Shown here: piece after piece, positions 53,814 through 62,882 of the stretch | How positions within the stretch are numbered: position 1 is the first letter of the stretch | Layout of the letters: each line of letters opens with the position of its first letter | DNA from: Leifsonia sp. CL147 | GTDB lineage: Bacteria > Actinomycetota > Actinomycetes > Actinomycetales > Microbacteriaceae | Assembly: GCF_900114565.1 (NCBI RefSeq) | Contig: NZ_FOTM01000010.1 | Span: forward strand, 1-64,000 | Direction of reading: 5' to 3' | Length of the DNA stretch: 64,000 bases | Made by a program: the position numbers and the translations under genes | The notes under the pieces: generated by a model | What the model saw: the letters and a program-made list of their open reading frames with translations, nothing else | Told to the model about the DNA's origin: nothing | Databases searched by the model: none

Positions 53814-55925
53814 ATGGTCGACACTGCCGAACGCGTTCCGAGCGCCACCCCCGCATCCACTTCCGCCGGCCCAGCAGCGCCCTCGACGCTCACCGAGCCC
53901 ACGGTCCCGCCCGCCGGCGTAGCGCCGCGGGTCGACGTCGAGGCGCTCGGCCGCCAGCTGCTCGGTCACTGGGCCGAGGCGCGGCTCGCCTCCCGGGAGG
54001 TCGCGAAGCGTCCGGAGATGCAGAAGCAGGAAGGTCTCTCGGTCGCCGACCACCGCGCCCGCGTCTTCGGGCAGCTGAAGCTCCTGGTCGAGAACGGTCA
54101 GGTCCACCGGGCCTTCCCGAAGTCCCTGGGAGGCTTGGAGGATCACGGTGGCAACATCGCCGCGTTCGAGGAGCTCGTGGCGGCCGACCCGTCCCTCCAG
54201 ATCAAGTCGGGGGTGCAGTGGGGCCTGTTCGGCGCCGCCGTCCTGCACCTCGGCACGGAACGCCACCACCAGAAGTACCTCCCCGGCATCATGTCGCTGG
54301 AGGTCCCCGGCGCGTTCGCGATGACCGAGACCGGCCACGGTTCGGATGTCGCCAGCATCGCCACGACGGCGACGTACGACGCGGAGACGCAGGAGTTCGT
54401 CCTCGACACTCCGTTCCGCGGCGCGTGGAAGGACTACCTCGGAAACGCGGCAGTGGATGCGACGGCCGCCGTCGTCTTCGCACAGCTGATCGCCGGCAAC
54501 GTCAATCACGGCGTCCACGCGTTCTACGTCCCGATCCGCGATGAGAACGGCGACTTCCTTCCCGGTATCGGCGGCGAGGACGACGGCCAGAAGGGCGGGC
54601 TGAACGGCATCGACAACGGCCGCCTGCACTTCACCGGCGTCCGCATCCCGCGCACCGACCTGCTCAACCGCTACGGGGATGTGGCCGAGGACGGCACGTA
54701 CACCTCGCCCATCCAGAGCCCCGGACGCCGCTTCTTCACGATGCTCGGGACGCTCGTGCAGGGCCGCGTCTCGCTCGACGGCTCTGCGACCATCGGCGCG
54801 AAGCTGGGCCTCGCCATCGCGATCACGTATGCGGATCAGCGCCGGCAGTTCACCGCGGGCAGCGACACCGACGAGGAGGTGCTGCTGGACTACCAGCGGC
54901 ACCAGCGCCGGCTGCTCCCGCTGCTCGCCACGACGTATGCGGCGAGCTTCGCGCACGAGGTGTTCCTGCGCAAGTTCGACGATGTCTTCAGCGGCGCCGC
55001 CGACACGGACACCGATCGCCAGGACCTGGAGACCATCGCCGCCGCACTCAAGCCGCTGAGCACCTGGCATGCGCTCGACACCCTGCAGGAGGCGCGCGAG
55101 GCGTGCGGCGGCGCGGGCTTCCTCACCGAGAACCGTCTCACCTCGCTCCGGCAGGACCTGGACATCTGGGTCACGTTCGAAGGCGACAACAACGTCCTGC
55201 TGCAGCTGGTCGCGAAGCGGCTGCTCACCGACTTCAGCCGCAAGTTCGCGAAGGCGGACGCCGGCGCGCTGGCCCGCTACGTCGTGACGCAGGCGGCGGG
55301 CCGGGCCTACCACGGCTCCGGGTTGCGGAGCGTCGCCCAGACGGTCCGCGACTTCGGCTCGACCGCCCGCGCGGTCAACTGGCTGCAGGAGCCGGCCACC
55401 CAGCGCGAGCTGCTGACCGACCGCGTCGAGACGATGATCGCCCAGATCGCCGGGCGTCTCCGTCCCGCCTCCAAGCTGGGCAGGAAGGCCGCGGCGGAGC
55501 TGTTCAACTCGCAGCAGAACGAGCTCATCGAGGCGGCCCGCGCGCACGGCGAGCTGTTGCAGTGGGAGGCGTTCACCGACGCTCTCGAGGACGCGCCCGA
55601 CGCCGGCACGAAGCAGGTGCTCACCTGGCTGCGCGACCTCTTCGGCTTCGGGCTGATCGAGAAGCACCTCGAGTGGTACCTGATGAACGGCCGGCTGTCG
55701 CCGCAGCGCGCCCAAGCCGTCCGCGCCTACATCGACCGGCTGCTGACGCGGATCCGTCCGCACGCCGTCGACCTGGTGGATGCGTTCGGCTACGGCCCGG
55801 AGCTGGTCCGCGCGAAGATCGCCTCCGGCGCCGAGGCCGAGCGGCAGGCGGAGGCGCGCGCCTACTACGCCGAGCGCCGCGCCGCGGGCACCCTCCCCGA
55901 GCACGAGAAGTCCAAAAAGCGCTGA
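53814..55925 (+). CDS. Acyl-CoA dehydrogenase/oxidase family enzyme (acyl-CoA oxidase-like)
   Basis: 703 residues from ATG 53814, seven bases after AGAGGAGA. An Ala/Pro/Thr-rich N-terminus precedes the ACAD fold: FAMTETGHGSDVASI (FAD/substrate loop), GRVSLDGSATIGAKLGLAI, CGGAGFLTENRL and FEGDNNVLLQLVAKRLL. Catalytic glutamate likely in the TFEGDN strand. The length near 700, as against 380 for ordinary ACADs, and the C-terminal 200-residue extension match acyl-CoA oxidases. It would start fatty-acid beta-oxidation, passing electrons to oxygen or another acceptor. Followed directly by a family B hairpin. Confidence 0.9.
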   Translation: MVDTAERVPSATPASTSAGPAAPSTLTEPTVPPAGVAPRVDVEALGRQLLGHWAEARLASREVAKRPEMQKQEGLSVADHRARVFGQLKLLVENGQVHRAFPKSLGGLEDHGGNIAAFEELVAADPSLQIKSGVQWGLFGAAVLHLGTERHHQKYLPGIMSLEVPGAFAMTETGHGSDVASIATTATYDAETQEFVLDTPFRGAWKDYLGNAAVDATAAVVFAQLIAGNVNHGVHAFYVPIRDENGDFLPGIGGEDDGQKGGLNGIDNGRLHFTGVRIPRTDLLNRYGDVAEDGTYTSPIQSPGRRFFTMLGTLVQGRVSLDGSATIGAKLGLAIAITYADQRRQFTAGSDTDEEVLLDYQRHQRRLLPLLATTYAASFAHEVFLRKFDDVFSGAADTDTDRQDLETIAAALKPLSTWHALDTLQEAREACGGAGFLTENRLTSLRQDLDIWVTFEGDNNVLLQLVAKRLLTDFSRKFAKADAGALARYVVTQAAGRAYHGSGLRSVAQTVRDFGSTARAVNWLQEPATQRELLTDRVETMIAQIAGRLRPASKLGRKAAAELFNSQQNELIEAARAHGELLQWEAFTDALEDAPDAGTKQVLTWLRDLFGFGLIEKHLEWYLMNGRLSPQRAQAVRAYIDRLLTRIRPHAVDLVDAFGYGPELVRAKIASGAEAERQAEARAYYAERRAAGTLPEHEKSKKR

Positions 55926-56004
55926 CCCCCCACCGCCGAGTCCGCACAGATTGCACGCGACACGCCGTGGTGGCGTGCAGTCTCTGCGTACTCGATGGTG
56001 GGAG
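55926..56004. repeat. Family B hairpin element between convergent genes
   Basis: An imperfect 33-base stem pairs CCCCCCACCGCCGAGTC (from 55926) with the complementary stretch ending GGTGGGAGG (56004). The loop begins GACACGCCG. The arm starts immediately after the acyl-CoA oxidase stop. It lies between convergent stops at 55925 and 56039. Confidence 0.78.
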
Positions 56005-56038
56005 GCGGGGGCGCGGGCGCGGGAGCGGGCGGGGCGGG

Positions 56039-56461
56039 TCAGCCGGCGAGGGCGGCTAGGGCGCGGCGCAGCTGGGTGGAGGAGGTGGTCATGGTGTACG
56101 GGAAGTACACGACGTCGACTCCGACGGCCGCGAACTCGCGCTCGAGGCGGAGCCCCTTCTCGGTGCCGCGCCAGTCGTCGCCCTTGAAGAAGACGTCGAA
56201 GCGGAGCTCGCGCCACATGTCCAGCTTGTCCGGGACCGTCTCGGCGACGGCCTCGTCGACGTAGGCGATGCTGCGGACGATCTCCAGCCGCTCGTGGAGC
56301 GGGACGACCGGGGGCGTGCCCTTGGTCAGTTCGAGCATCTCGTCCGACACCACGCCCGCGATCAGGTAGTCGCACTCGCTCTTGGCGCGCCTCAGGATGT
56401 TGAGGTGTCCGATGTGGAACAGGTCGAACGCCCCTGCGGCGTAGCCGATGTGTCGGGTCAC
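56039..56461 (-). CDS. Cytidylyltransferase-like protein (glycerol-3-phosphate cytidylyltransferase type)
   Basis: 140 residues from GTG 56461. Nucleotidylyltransferase signature GAFDLFHIGHLNIL (with the HIGH motif) lies at 10-23; then VPLHERLEIVRSI and FFKGDDWRGTEKG (the RTxGxST equivalent is SSTQLRRAL). Activates a phosphorylated alcohol as a CDP derivative, usually for wall polymers. It opens the envelope cluster and is convergent with the acyl-CoA oxidase gene. Confidence 0.85.
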   Translation of the reverse strand: MTRHIGYAAGAFDLFHIGHLNILRRAKSECDYLIAGVVSDEMLELTKGTPPVVPLHERLEIVRSIAYVDEAVAETVPDKLDMWRELRFDVFFKGDDWRGTEKGLRLEREFAAVGVDVVYFPYTMTTSSTQLRRALAALAG

Positions 56462-56484
56462 GGGCCTCCCCCTCTGATTGAGCT

Positions 56485-56516
56485 ATCCTCACCTATTCTG
56501 GCGGATTAGTGAGGAT
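56485..56516. promoter_or_regulatory. Inverted repeat upstream of the cytidylyltransferase gene
   Basis: ATCCTCAC (56485-56492) and GTGAGGAT (56509-56516) form a perfect 8-bp repeat with a 16-base centre in the gap between the cytidylyltransferase start (56461) and the phosphatase stop (56540). It could be an operator or a terminator of the upstream gene. Confidence 0.45.
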
Positions 56517-56539
56517 TTGTCACCAGTGGGTTCCGGGGA

Positions 56540-57130
56540 CTACTCCCGGGTGTTGAGAGCCGCCGCCACCGCGCTCGCCAGGGGCAGGATCTGAGCGAGC
56601 GATTGGCGGAAGACGGCCTCCGGACGTCCGTACGGATCGACGATGTCGCCCTGACCGCCGCCGCGCCAGGTGGACGGCGTCCTCCCGGCGGGTCTCGCCG
56701 GCCGGTGGGCCGCCGGCCGGTGGGCCGCCGCCCAGGCGACGAGGTCGGACGCCGTTCCCGACGCCGGAGCGCCGTCCACGATGTGCGCGAACTCGGCGAG
56801 TGTGAAGGTCCGGCGGGCGGCCGCAGCGTCGGCGGAGGCGATCCATTCCCGGTGCGCGTAGGTCGCTGTCAGGATCAGGTCGTCGATTCCCAGCATGTTC
56901 GCATCCAACTGGCGCGCACGGTGCTCGCGGACGTCGAGTCCGCGCTCGTGCAGCAGGCGGACCATGGCCGGATCGGCGGGCCATCCGGTCATCGCCTCCG
57001 TGCCGGCGGACTCCACGATGAAACCCCGGTCAGCATCCAATTCGGCCGCGAGCAGGGCTTCCATCGCCGGCGACCGGCAGATGTTGCCCGTGCAGATCGC
57101 GCGGATGCGGAAGCGGGTCGCCGAAGCCAT
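56540..57130 (-). CDS. Low-molecular-weight protein tyrosine phosphatase
   Basis: 196 residues. The CX5R active-site loop is ICTGNICRSPAMEALL near the N-terminus (cysteine about residue 13), and the general acid aspartate is in DIVDPYGRP near 165. Family length is about 150; the extra 25 residues are a low-complexity insert AAHRPAAHRPARPAG at about 135-150. In polysaccharide loci these enzymes dephosphorylate tyrosine kinases that control polymer length. Here it is next to surface polymer genes. Confidence 0.87.
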   Translation of the reverse strand: MASATRFRIRAICTGNICRSPAMEALLAAELDADRGFIVESAGTEAMTGWPADPAMVRLLHERGLDVREHRARQLDANMLGIDDLILTATYAHREWIASADAAAARRTFTLAEFAHIVDGAPASGTASDLVAWAAAHRPAAHRPARPAGRTPSTWRGGGQGDIVDPYGRPEAVFRQSLAQILPLASAVAAALNTRE

Positions 57131-57353
57131 CCGTCCATTCTCCCGGATACGCCCGCCCGCCCGCGTGCCGACACCCGAATGGGGGTGGTTCTCCGCTGCG
57201 GCGTGCTACGGTCTGTCGCTGAAAGCTCGGTTGGTTCTGTCACTGGCACCGCGCCCCCAGCGTTTGCTAACGTCACCACCAACCTGCGGCAGGAACTGGT
57301 CTCGCCTGCCACCCGTTTCCCCGTTCTACCCGACGTTTGGATAGCACCCCTCT

Positions 57354-60014
57354 ATGTCCCGACACCCCGCTCACCGTTTCGAGACCAATCGGAAAGCGGG
57401 CGCTGCGAAAGCGCGCCTGCGATCCGGAATCGCCCTCGCGGCAAGTGCCGCAGTAGCGGCCGTGGCCGTCGGCATCACTGCCGCCGGCGCGTTCGCCGCC
57501 CCGACAAGTTACGTCGTCTCACGGCAGATCGCCGCAGACACCTTCGACCGGACCCAGACCAACGGCTGGGGCGCCGCCCAGCTCGGCGGCGCGTACCACG
57601 TGAACAGCGCTGCTGCGTTCTCGGTCGGTTCCGCCTCCGGCCGCCAGGCCGTTCCCCGGCCCGGCGCGTCGCTCACGGCCAGCCTCCCCTCCGCGACCGC
57701 GTCCGATGTGGATGCGGCTGCGAACGTCCTGATCGACACCCTGCCGTCGACCGGCAACGGCGTCTACTCGGGTGTGCAGGTGCGCTCGACCGGCACCGCG
57801 TACTACCAGGCCACCTTCCGGGTCGACGCGCGGCACCACGGCGTGCTGTCGATCACCCGCGTGAACGGCTCGACCGCCACGCAGACGACGGTCGCCGCCG
57901 AGAAGGTCGTGCTTCCGGCCGTCGCCGCCGGCGCGCCGATCCGGGTGGAGCTGCGCGCCACCGGGACGGACTCGGTCGCCCTGAGCGCCCGCGCCTGGCC
58001 CGCGTCCAGCACGGCCCCCGACTGGCAGGTGACCGCGAGCGACTCCTCGCTCGACCGCCTCAGCCACGCCGGCTCGATCGCGCTGTGGAGCTACATCTCC
58101 AGCAGCTCGGCCGCCGAGCCGGTGCGCTTCGACGATGTGACCGCGAGCGAGCTCGCGGCGCAGTCGGGTTCGACGCCCGCTCCGACGGCGACCACGCCGG
58201 TCGTCACGCCGACCCCCGGCCAGACCGTCACGCCGACGCCGGCGCCCACCCCGACGCAGACGCCGACGAGCGCTCCGCAGCCGCCGGCCACCGGCCCCAC
58301 CGCGCCCAGCGGCGCCGACACGAGCATCGACCAGTCGACCGCTCGTTCGGCCTCCGGAGCGGCGCCGATCGGCAGCACCTCGTACGCGGTGCCCTCCGGC
58401 GCCTACTTCGTGGCGACCACCGGCGACGACGCCGTCTCGCGCTCGTCCCAGTCCGCGCCGTGGAAGACGGTCCAGCACGCGGTCGACGCCGTCCCCAGCG
58501 GGTCGACCATCGTGGTCCGCGGCGGCACGTATCACGAGTCGGTGACGATCCCGCGCGGCAAGAAGGTCACCATCCAGGCGTATCCGAAGGAGGCCGTCTG
58601 GTTCGACGGCAGCCGCACGGTCTCGAACTGGTCGCGCTCCGGTTCGGCCTGGGTCGCTGGCAACTGGAACGTCGCCTTCGACGACAGCCCGACGTACACG
58701 CGCGGAGCGCCCGACGGCACGACCGCCGGCTGGCAGTTCGTCAACCCGGCGTACCCGATGGCCGCGCATCCCGACCAGCTGTTCCTCGACGGGACCGCTC
58801 TGAAGCAGGTCGCCTCGCGGGCGGCCGTGACGGCCGGGACGTTCTACGTCGACGGGACCACCCACGAGCTGGTGCTCGGCTCGGACCCGACAGGTCACCA
58901 GGTCAACGCCAGCGACACGGTGAAGGCCTTCCTCGTGCTGGGTGACGGCAGCGCCCTGAAGGGCATCGGCATCCGCCGGTACTCGCCCTCCGTCCCCGAC
59001 ATGGGCACCGTGCAGGACTACGCCGTCGGCACCACCATCGAGAACGTCTCGATCACCGACAACGCGACCACCGGCCTCTTCGTCGGCGGGACGGACGCAA
59101 CGGTCACCAACGTGACCGTCGCCCGCAACGGCATGCTCGGCGCCCAGGCGACCTACGCTGACCGCCTCCGGGTCACCGGGATGCTGGCCGACCACAACAA
59201 CACGGAGCACTTCAACCGTGCTCCGGTCGCCGGCGGCTTCAAGGTCGCACGGTCGCGAGGCATCACCGTCACCGGGAGCAACTTCCTGAACAACGACGGC
59301 AACGCGCTCTGGTTCGACGAGTCGGTGTACGACGCCTCCATCGCGAACAGCGACATCGTGGGCAACTCGGGTCACGGCCTGGTCGCCGAGATCTCCGCGA
59401 AGTTCGCCATCGCGAACAATGTGGTGGCGCAGAACGGCATGGACGGCATCCTGGTCAGCGACACCAATGGAGTCGACATCCGCAACAACACGGTCTCCGG
59501 CAACGTGCGCGACATCAGCATCACGCAGGGCGACCGGCGTGCGAGCGACCTGTCCACCGCCGGCCACGACCCCCGGCAGTCGCTTCCCGACCCGACCGTG
59601 ACCTGGATCACCGGCAACGTCACCGTGACGAACAACATCCTGGCGAACAGCCTGGGCAACGCCGTGCTCGCGGTCGAGGACTACAGCCACTGGCACTCGG
59701 CGGAGCAGATGGGGATCACCCTCACGGGGAACGTCTACCAGCGCACCTCGGCGGGTAGCCCGACCTGGCTCATCGTCTGGTCGCGTGGCGCCGGAAACCC
59801 GGCCGTCTACAACTCGCTCGCCGAGTTCACGGCAGCGACCGGGCAGGACCGCACGTCGCGCTCCTTCGATGGTCAGAACGTGCTCTCCGCCGGGTTCGCC
59901 CCGCTGCCGCTGGTGACCTCGCTCACCTCGGCGCTGGCTCAGCCGCTCCCCGCGGCGACGGCCGCGTTGACCGGCAAGCCGGCCGGCTCGCTGCGGATCG
60001 GTGCGTGGAACTGA
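57354..60014 (+). CDS. Secreted right-handed beta-helix protein
   Basis: 886 residues from ATG 57354. A signal peptide with an Arg/Lys-rich start and hydrophobic core (ALAASAAVAAVAVGITAAGAF, here AASAAVAAVAVG) is cleaved near AFAAP. Residues 60-270 form a concanavalin-like beta-sandwich, then a Pro/Thr-rich linker (PTPGQTVTPTPAPTPTQTP), and from 350 to 800 a parallel beta-helix (DUF1565-like start VATTGDDAVSRSSQSAPWKTVQHA, split in parts, and PbH1 repeats such as ATGLFVGGTDATVTNVTVARN). Such proteins bind or cleave polysaccharides. Position within polysaccharide genes suggests export-linked processing. Confidence 0.87.
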   Translation: MSRHPAHRFETNRKAGAAKARLRSGIALAASAAVAAVAVGITAAGAFAAPTSYVVSRQIAADTFDRTQTNGWGAAQLGGAYHVNSAAAFSVGSASGRQAVPRPGASLTASLPSATASDVDAAANVLIDTLPSTGNGVYSGVQVRSTGTAYYQATFRVDARHHGVLSITRVNGSTATQTTVAAEKVVLPAVAAGAPIRVELRATGTDSVALSARAWPASSTAPDWQVTASDSSLDRLSHAGSIALWSYISSSSAAEPVRFDDVTASELAAQSGSTPAPTATTPVVTPTPGQTVTPTPAPTPTQTPTSAPQPPATGPTAPSGADTSIDQSTARSASGAAPIGSTSYAVPSGAYFVATTGDDAVSRSSQSAPWKTVQHAVDAVPSGSTIVVRGGTYHESVTIPRGKKVTIQAYPKEAVWFDGSRTVSNWSRSGSAWVAGNWNVAFDDSPTYTRGAPDGTTAGWQFVNPAYPMAAHPDQLFLDGTALKQVASRAAVTAGTFYVDGTTHELVLGSDPTGHQVNASDTVKAFLVLGDGSALKGIGIRRYSPSVPDMGTVQDYAVGTTIENVSITDNATTGLFVGGTDATVTNVTVARNGMLGAQATYADRLRVTGMLADHNNTEHFNRAPVAGGFKVARSRGITVTGSNFLNNDGNALWFDESVYDASIANSDIVGNSGHGLVAEISAKFAIANNVVAQNGMDGILVSDTNGVDIRNNTVSGNVRDISITQGDRRASDLSTAGHDPRQSLPDPTVTWITGNVTVTNNILANSLGNAVLAVEDYSHWHSAEQMGITLTGNVYQRTSAGSPTWLIVWSRGAGNPAVYNSLAEFTAATGQDRTSRSFDGQNVLSAGFAPLPLVTSLTSALAQPLPAATAALTGKPAGSLRIGAWN

Positions 60015-60027
60015 CCCGGCAGCGCGA

Positions 60028-61539
60028 TCAGCGGGAGCGGAGCAGCCGCGCCACGGCGATCACTCCCGCCAGATCCCGCCGGATCGCCGGGATGAGCAGG
60101 ACCGCCACCCCGTAGACCAGCGCCAGCGCCACGACGGCCGCCGCCACCTGGACCACCGTGCCCAGGGCGGCGGCCGTCGTGCATGCCGCCCAGGCGGCGG
60201 CGCCGCCGAGCATCGCGCAGGCGAGCACCCGGCCGGCGCCGGCGTACAGCCGGGCCGTCGGGACCGCTGTGTTCCGCGACAGCCACCAGAGGGAGAGGGG
60301 CCACGAGAGGGCGGGCGCGATGGCGTATCCGATCGCGACGCCGAGGACGCCCCCGAACGATCCGATGGCGATGCAGACGACCTTGATCGCGGCGCTCACC
60401 AGGGAGTAGCGGAGGAGCGCCCCCGTCAGGCCGCGTGAAACGTACGCCCAGTAGCCGACGAACGCGAGGAGCTGGAAGATCCCGGCGACGGCGAAGAGGC
60501 GCAGGATGGGCGCGGCCGCGCTCCACTTCGGCCCCAGCAGCAGGGCGGTGAGCGGGTCGGACGCGCCGGCGACGAGAGCGAGGCCGGCCACGATGGTGTA
60601 CCCGAGCGCCAGCTGGCCCCGGCTCAGCCACTCGCCGAACCGCTCTTTCTGATCCTGGAGCCGTGACAGCGCAGGCAGGGCGACGGTCGTCAGCGGGACC
60701 CGCACCTGGTTGAGCGGAGTCATCAGCAGCTGGAACGCCCGGCTGTACACCCCGAGTGCTGCGGTCCCGAAGCGCGCACCGACGAGGACGTTGTCGATGT
60801 TGTTGCTGACGTAGGTCACCAACTGGGACGCGAGCATGTTCCAGCCGAAGGCGAGGAACGCGCCGACCGGCGCATCCCGTCGGGGGAGCCCCGGGAGCCA
60901 GCCCGCCGCGACGATCAGCACGACGAGCAGCACGAGTGCCTGGGTGAGCTGCTGCGCGACGAGCGCCCAGAATCCCCAGCCCGCGAGCGCGGAGACGATC
61001 GCGACGGCCAGGGCGACGGCGGGGGCGAGGATGTCGGCGGTCGCGACAGCGGAGAAGCGCATCCGTCGCACGAGATCGGCTCGGTACTGGGTGCCCAGCC
61101 CGTTGATCAGGAACGTGAAGGCCAGTGCGTGGGCGATCGGCACCAGGTCCGGCTGACGGAACGCCAGGGCGATGAGTCCCGCTCCGCTGAAGACGATCGC
61201 CGTGAGGACCGCGCCGATCCCGGCGTTGATCCAGAACAGATTGCCGCGCTGGCCGCGGCTGACGCTCGGCGACTGGATGGAGGCCGACGAGAGCCCGAAG
61301 TCGCGGAAGAGCTCGCCCACGCCGATGATGGCGACGACCATGGCGATCAGGCCGTAGTCGTGCGGGCTGAGCAGCCGCGCCAGGACGATGACGGAGGCGA
61401 CCTGCACGACGACCTTGCCGCCCTGCGCGCCCAGAGTGACGGCCGCCCCGCGGACCGCCCGGCCGCCGAGGCCGCGCGTGTCTTCCGGGTCTGCAGCGTC
61501 CCGCCGCCCGGGCCGGGAGCGCGGGGTGCGGATGGTCAT
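60028..61539 (-). CDS. Polysaccharide flippase (Wzx-like, MOP superfamily)
   Basis: 503 residues from ATG 61539, sharing ATGA with the upstream stop. Twelve to fourteen membrane helices; the N-terminal part (GGRAVRGAAVTLGAQGGKVVVQVASVIVLARLLSP, given here as AVTLGAQGG and SVIVLARLLSP) matches the lipopolysaccharide biosynthesis protein/flippase family. It would transfer lipid-linked sugar units across the membrane. The next two genes form a tightly overlapping operon with it. Confidence 0.9.
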   Translation of the reverse strand: MTIRTPRSRPGRRDAADPEDTRGLGGRAVRGAAVTLGAQGGKVVVQVASVIVLARLLSPHDYGLIAMVVAIIGVGELFRDFGLSSASIQSPSVSRGQRGNLFWINAGIGAVLTAIVFSGAGLIALAFRQPDLVPIAHALAFTFLINGLGTQYRADLVRRMRFSAVATADILAPAVALAVAIVSALAGWGFWALVAQQLTQALVLLVVLIVAAGWLPGLPRRDAPVGAFLAFGWNMLASQLVTYVSNNIDNVLVGARFGTAALGVYSRAFQLLMTPLNQVRVPLTTVALPALSRLQDQKERFGEWLSRGQLALGYTIVAGLALVAGASDPLTALLLGPKWSAAAPILRLFAVAGIFQLLAFVGYWAYVSRGLTGALLRYSLVSAAIKVVCIAIGSFGGVLGVAIGYAIAPALSWPLSLWWLSRNTAVPTARLYAGAGRVLACAMLGGAAAWAACTTAAALGTVVQVAAAVVALALVYGVAVLLIPAIRRDLAGVIAVARLLRSR

Positions 61540-62882
61540 GACCGGAGTCCTGCGGCGGCCCGGCGATCCCGGGCACGTCGATAGGTCCCGCGCGCGACGC
61601 GCACCACCTCGCGCAGCCGGGGGAGCGCGAGCGCGAGCAGTCCGAACCCCCGGAAGTGCGGGACGGAATCGCCGGCGAGCCGGGCACCCGCGAGGCGTCC
61701 CGCCAGTGTGCTGCGACGAGTGGTCTGCAGCGGCTGGACGGCGGCCAGCTCGTCGAGGTCGATCGTGCTCACCGAGATGACTCCGGCCTCGATCGCGCGG
61801 AGGACGATATCGTAGCCGCGCTCGGTGCGCGCGATGAGGGCGCTGCGGCCGTCGCCGTCGGCGAAGACCGGGTACCCCTTCTCGTCCGACTCCCAGAAGT
61901 CGGCTGCCGTGATGTCGGCGCTCTCGCCGACTCCGTCCGGGCAGATCTTGCAGCGCCACTGGGTGGCAGGACCGAGGGCAGAGCCCCAGGACTCGTCGTA
62001 GCTCGCGTCGCTCGACGTCCCATCCGGGCGCTGGACCGTGAACCGTCCGGGCCAGCCGCGCCCGCGGTACCAGAGGTCGGTGACGGGTGTCCCGGCCGGC
62101 GAACCGAGCTGCGCCGCCAGCCGGTCGGTGGCGTGCTGACTCGGCGTGCCGGCGCAGAAGAAGGAGAGGAGCACGGGGTTGTCGTCCCGGCGTCCGTCCG
62201 GGCGGGAGGTCAGCGCACGGATCGCACTGACCTCGCACGGCTTCCCGACCATGACCGTGCCGGGGAGCAGGGCCTCGGGACGGGAGGCGCTCGCCGTGGG
62301 CGCATAGCGGGAGCCCGCCGCGGTCAGCGCTTCCTCCCGGGAGAGGATGCTGACGCTCACGGTCCGGCGCGGCTCCTGCGTGTCGGCACGGGCTCCGACC
62401 ATCCGGGCGGCCTGGCCGGTCTCGAGCATCCAGGCGGCGATCGCCGTGAGCGCGCCGCCGCTGCTTCCCCGGAACCGGACGTCCGTGTCGGTCGCCCACG
62501 CCATCCAGACCCGGAGGTAGGGGCCCATCGTCGGGTGCCGCCGGGTCGACGGGGGCCGCACCGCGCGGACGGTGACGCCCGGGCACGCCTCCTCGAACCG
62601 GCGGAGGGCGTCGGGCCCCACGGGCGCGGAGTCGACGGGTGCCTGCGGGGAGCCCGCCGGCTGGGGGTCCACCGGCTGGGTGTCCACCGGCTGGGAGTCC
62701 ACCGGTACGGGCCGGAGGTTGCCCTCCTCGTCGAGGCGCATCCGGAGGCCGGGGTCGAGGAGGGTGCAGGCGCCGCATCCGCTGCAATTGCCCGAGGCGA
62801 CGACCCGGGCGACCGCAGCACGCAACGCGGCGGTCCGGGCGCCGGTCGCGTCGCTCGTGGAGGCTCGTGCGGTCGCGGTCAT
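61536..62882 (-). CDS. FrhB-like coenzyme F420 hydrogenase/dehydrogenase beta-subunit family protein
   Basis: 448 residues from ATG 62882, overlapping the upstream stop by four bases. SGNCSGCGACTLLDP near residue 35 is a CxxCxxC iron-sulfur-type motif; the N- and C-terminal FrhB domains follow (FRGSSGGALTAIAAW, MVGKPCEVSAIRAL and CKICPDGVGESADI, containing more cysteines). In exopolysaccharide clusters such proteins sit beside pyruvyl transferases, function unclear. A proline-rich repeat (PVDSQPVDTQPVDPQP) interrupts residues 58-80. May use F420 or flavin. Confidence 0.83.
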   Translation of the reverse strand: MTATARASTSDATGARTAALRAAVARVVASGNCSGCGACTLLDPGLRMRLDEEGNLRPVPVDSQPVDTQPVDPQPAGSPQAPVDSAPVGPDALRRFEEACPGVTVRAVRPPSTRRHPTMGPYLRVWMAWATDTDVRFRGSSGGALTAIAAWMLETGQAARMVGARADTQEPRRTVSVSILSREEALTAAGSRYAPTASASRPEALLPGTVMVGKPCEVSAIRALTSRPDGRRDDNPVLLSFFCAGTPSQHATDRLAAQLGSPAGTPVTDLWYRGRGWPGRFTVQRPDGTSSDASYDESWGSALGPATQWRCKICPDGVGESADITAADFWESDEKGYPVFADGDGRSALIARTERGYDIVLRAIEAGVISVSTIDLDELAAVQPLQTTRRSTLAGRLAGARLAGDSVPHFRGFGLLALALPRLREVVRVARGTYRRARDRRAAAGLRS

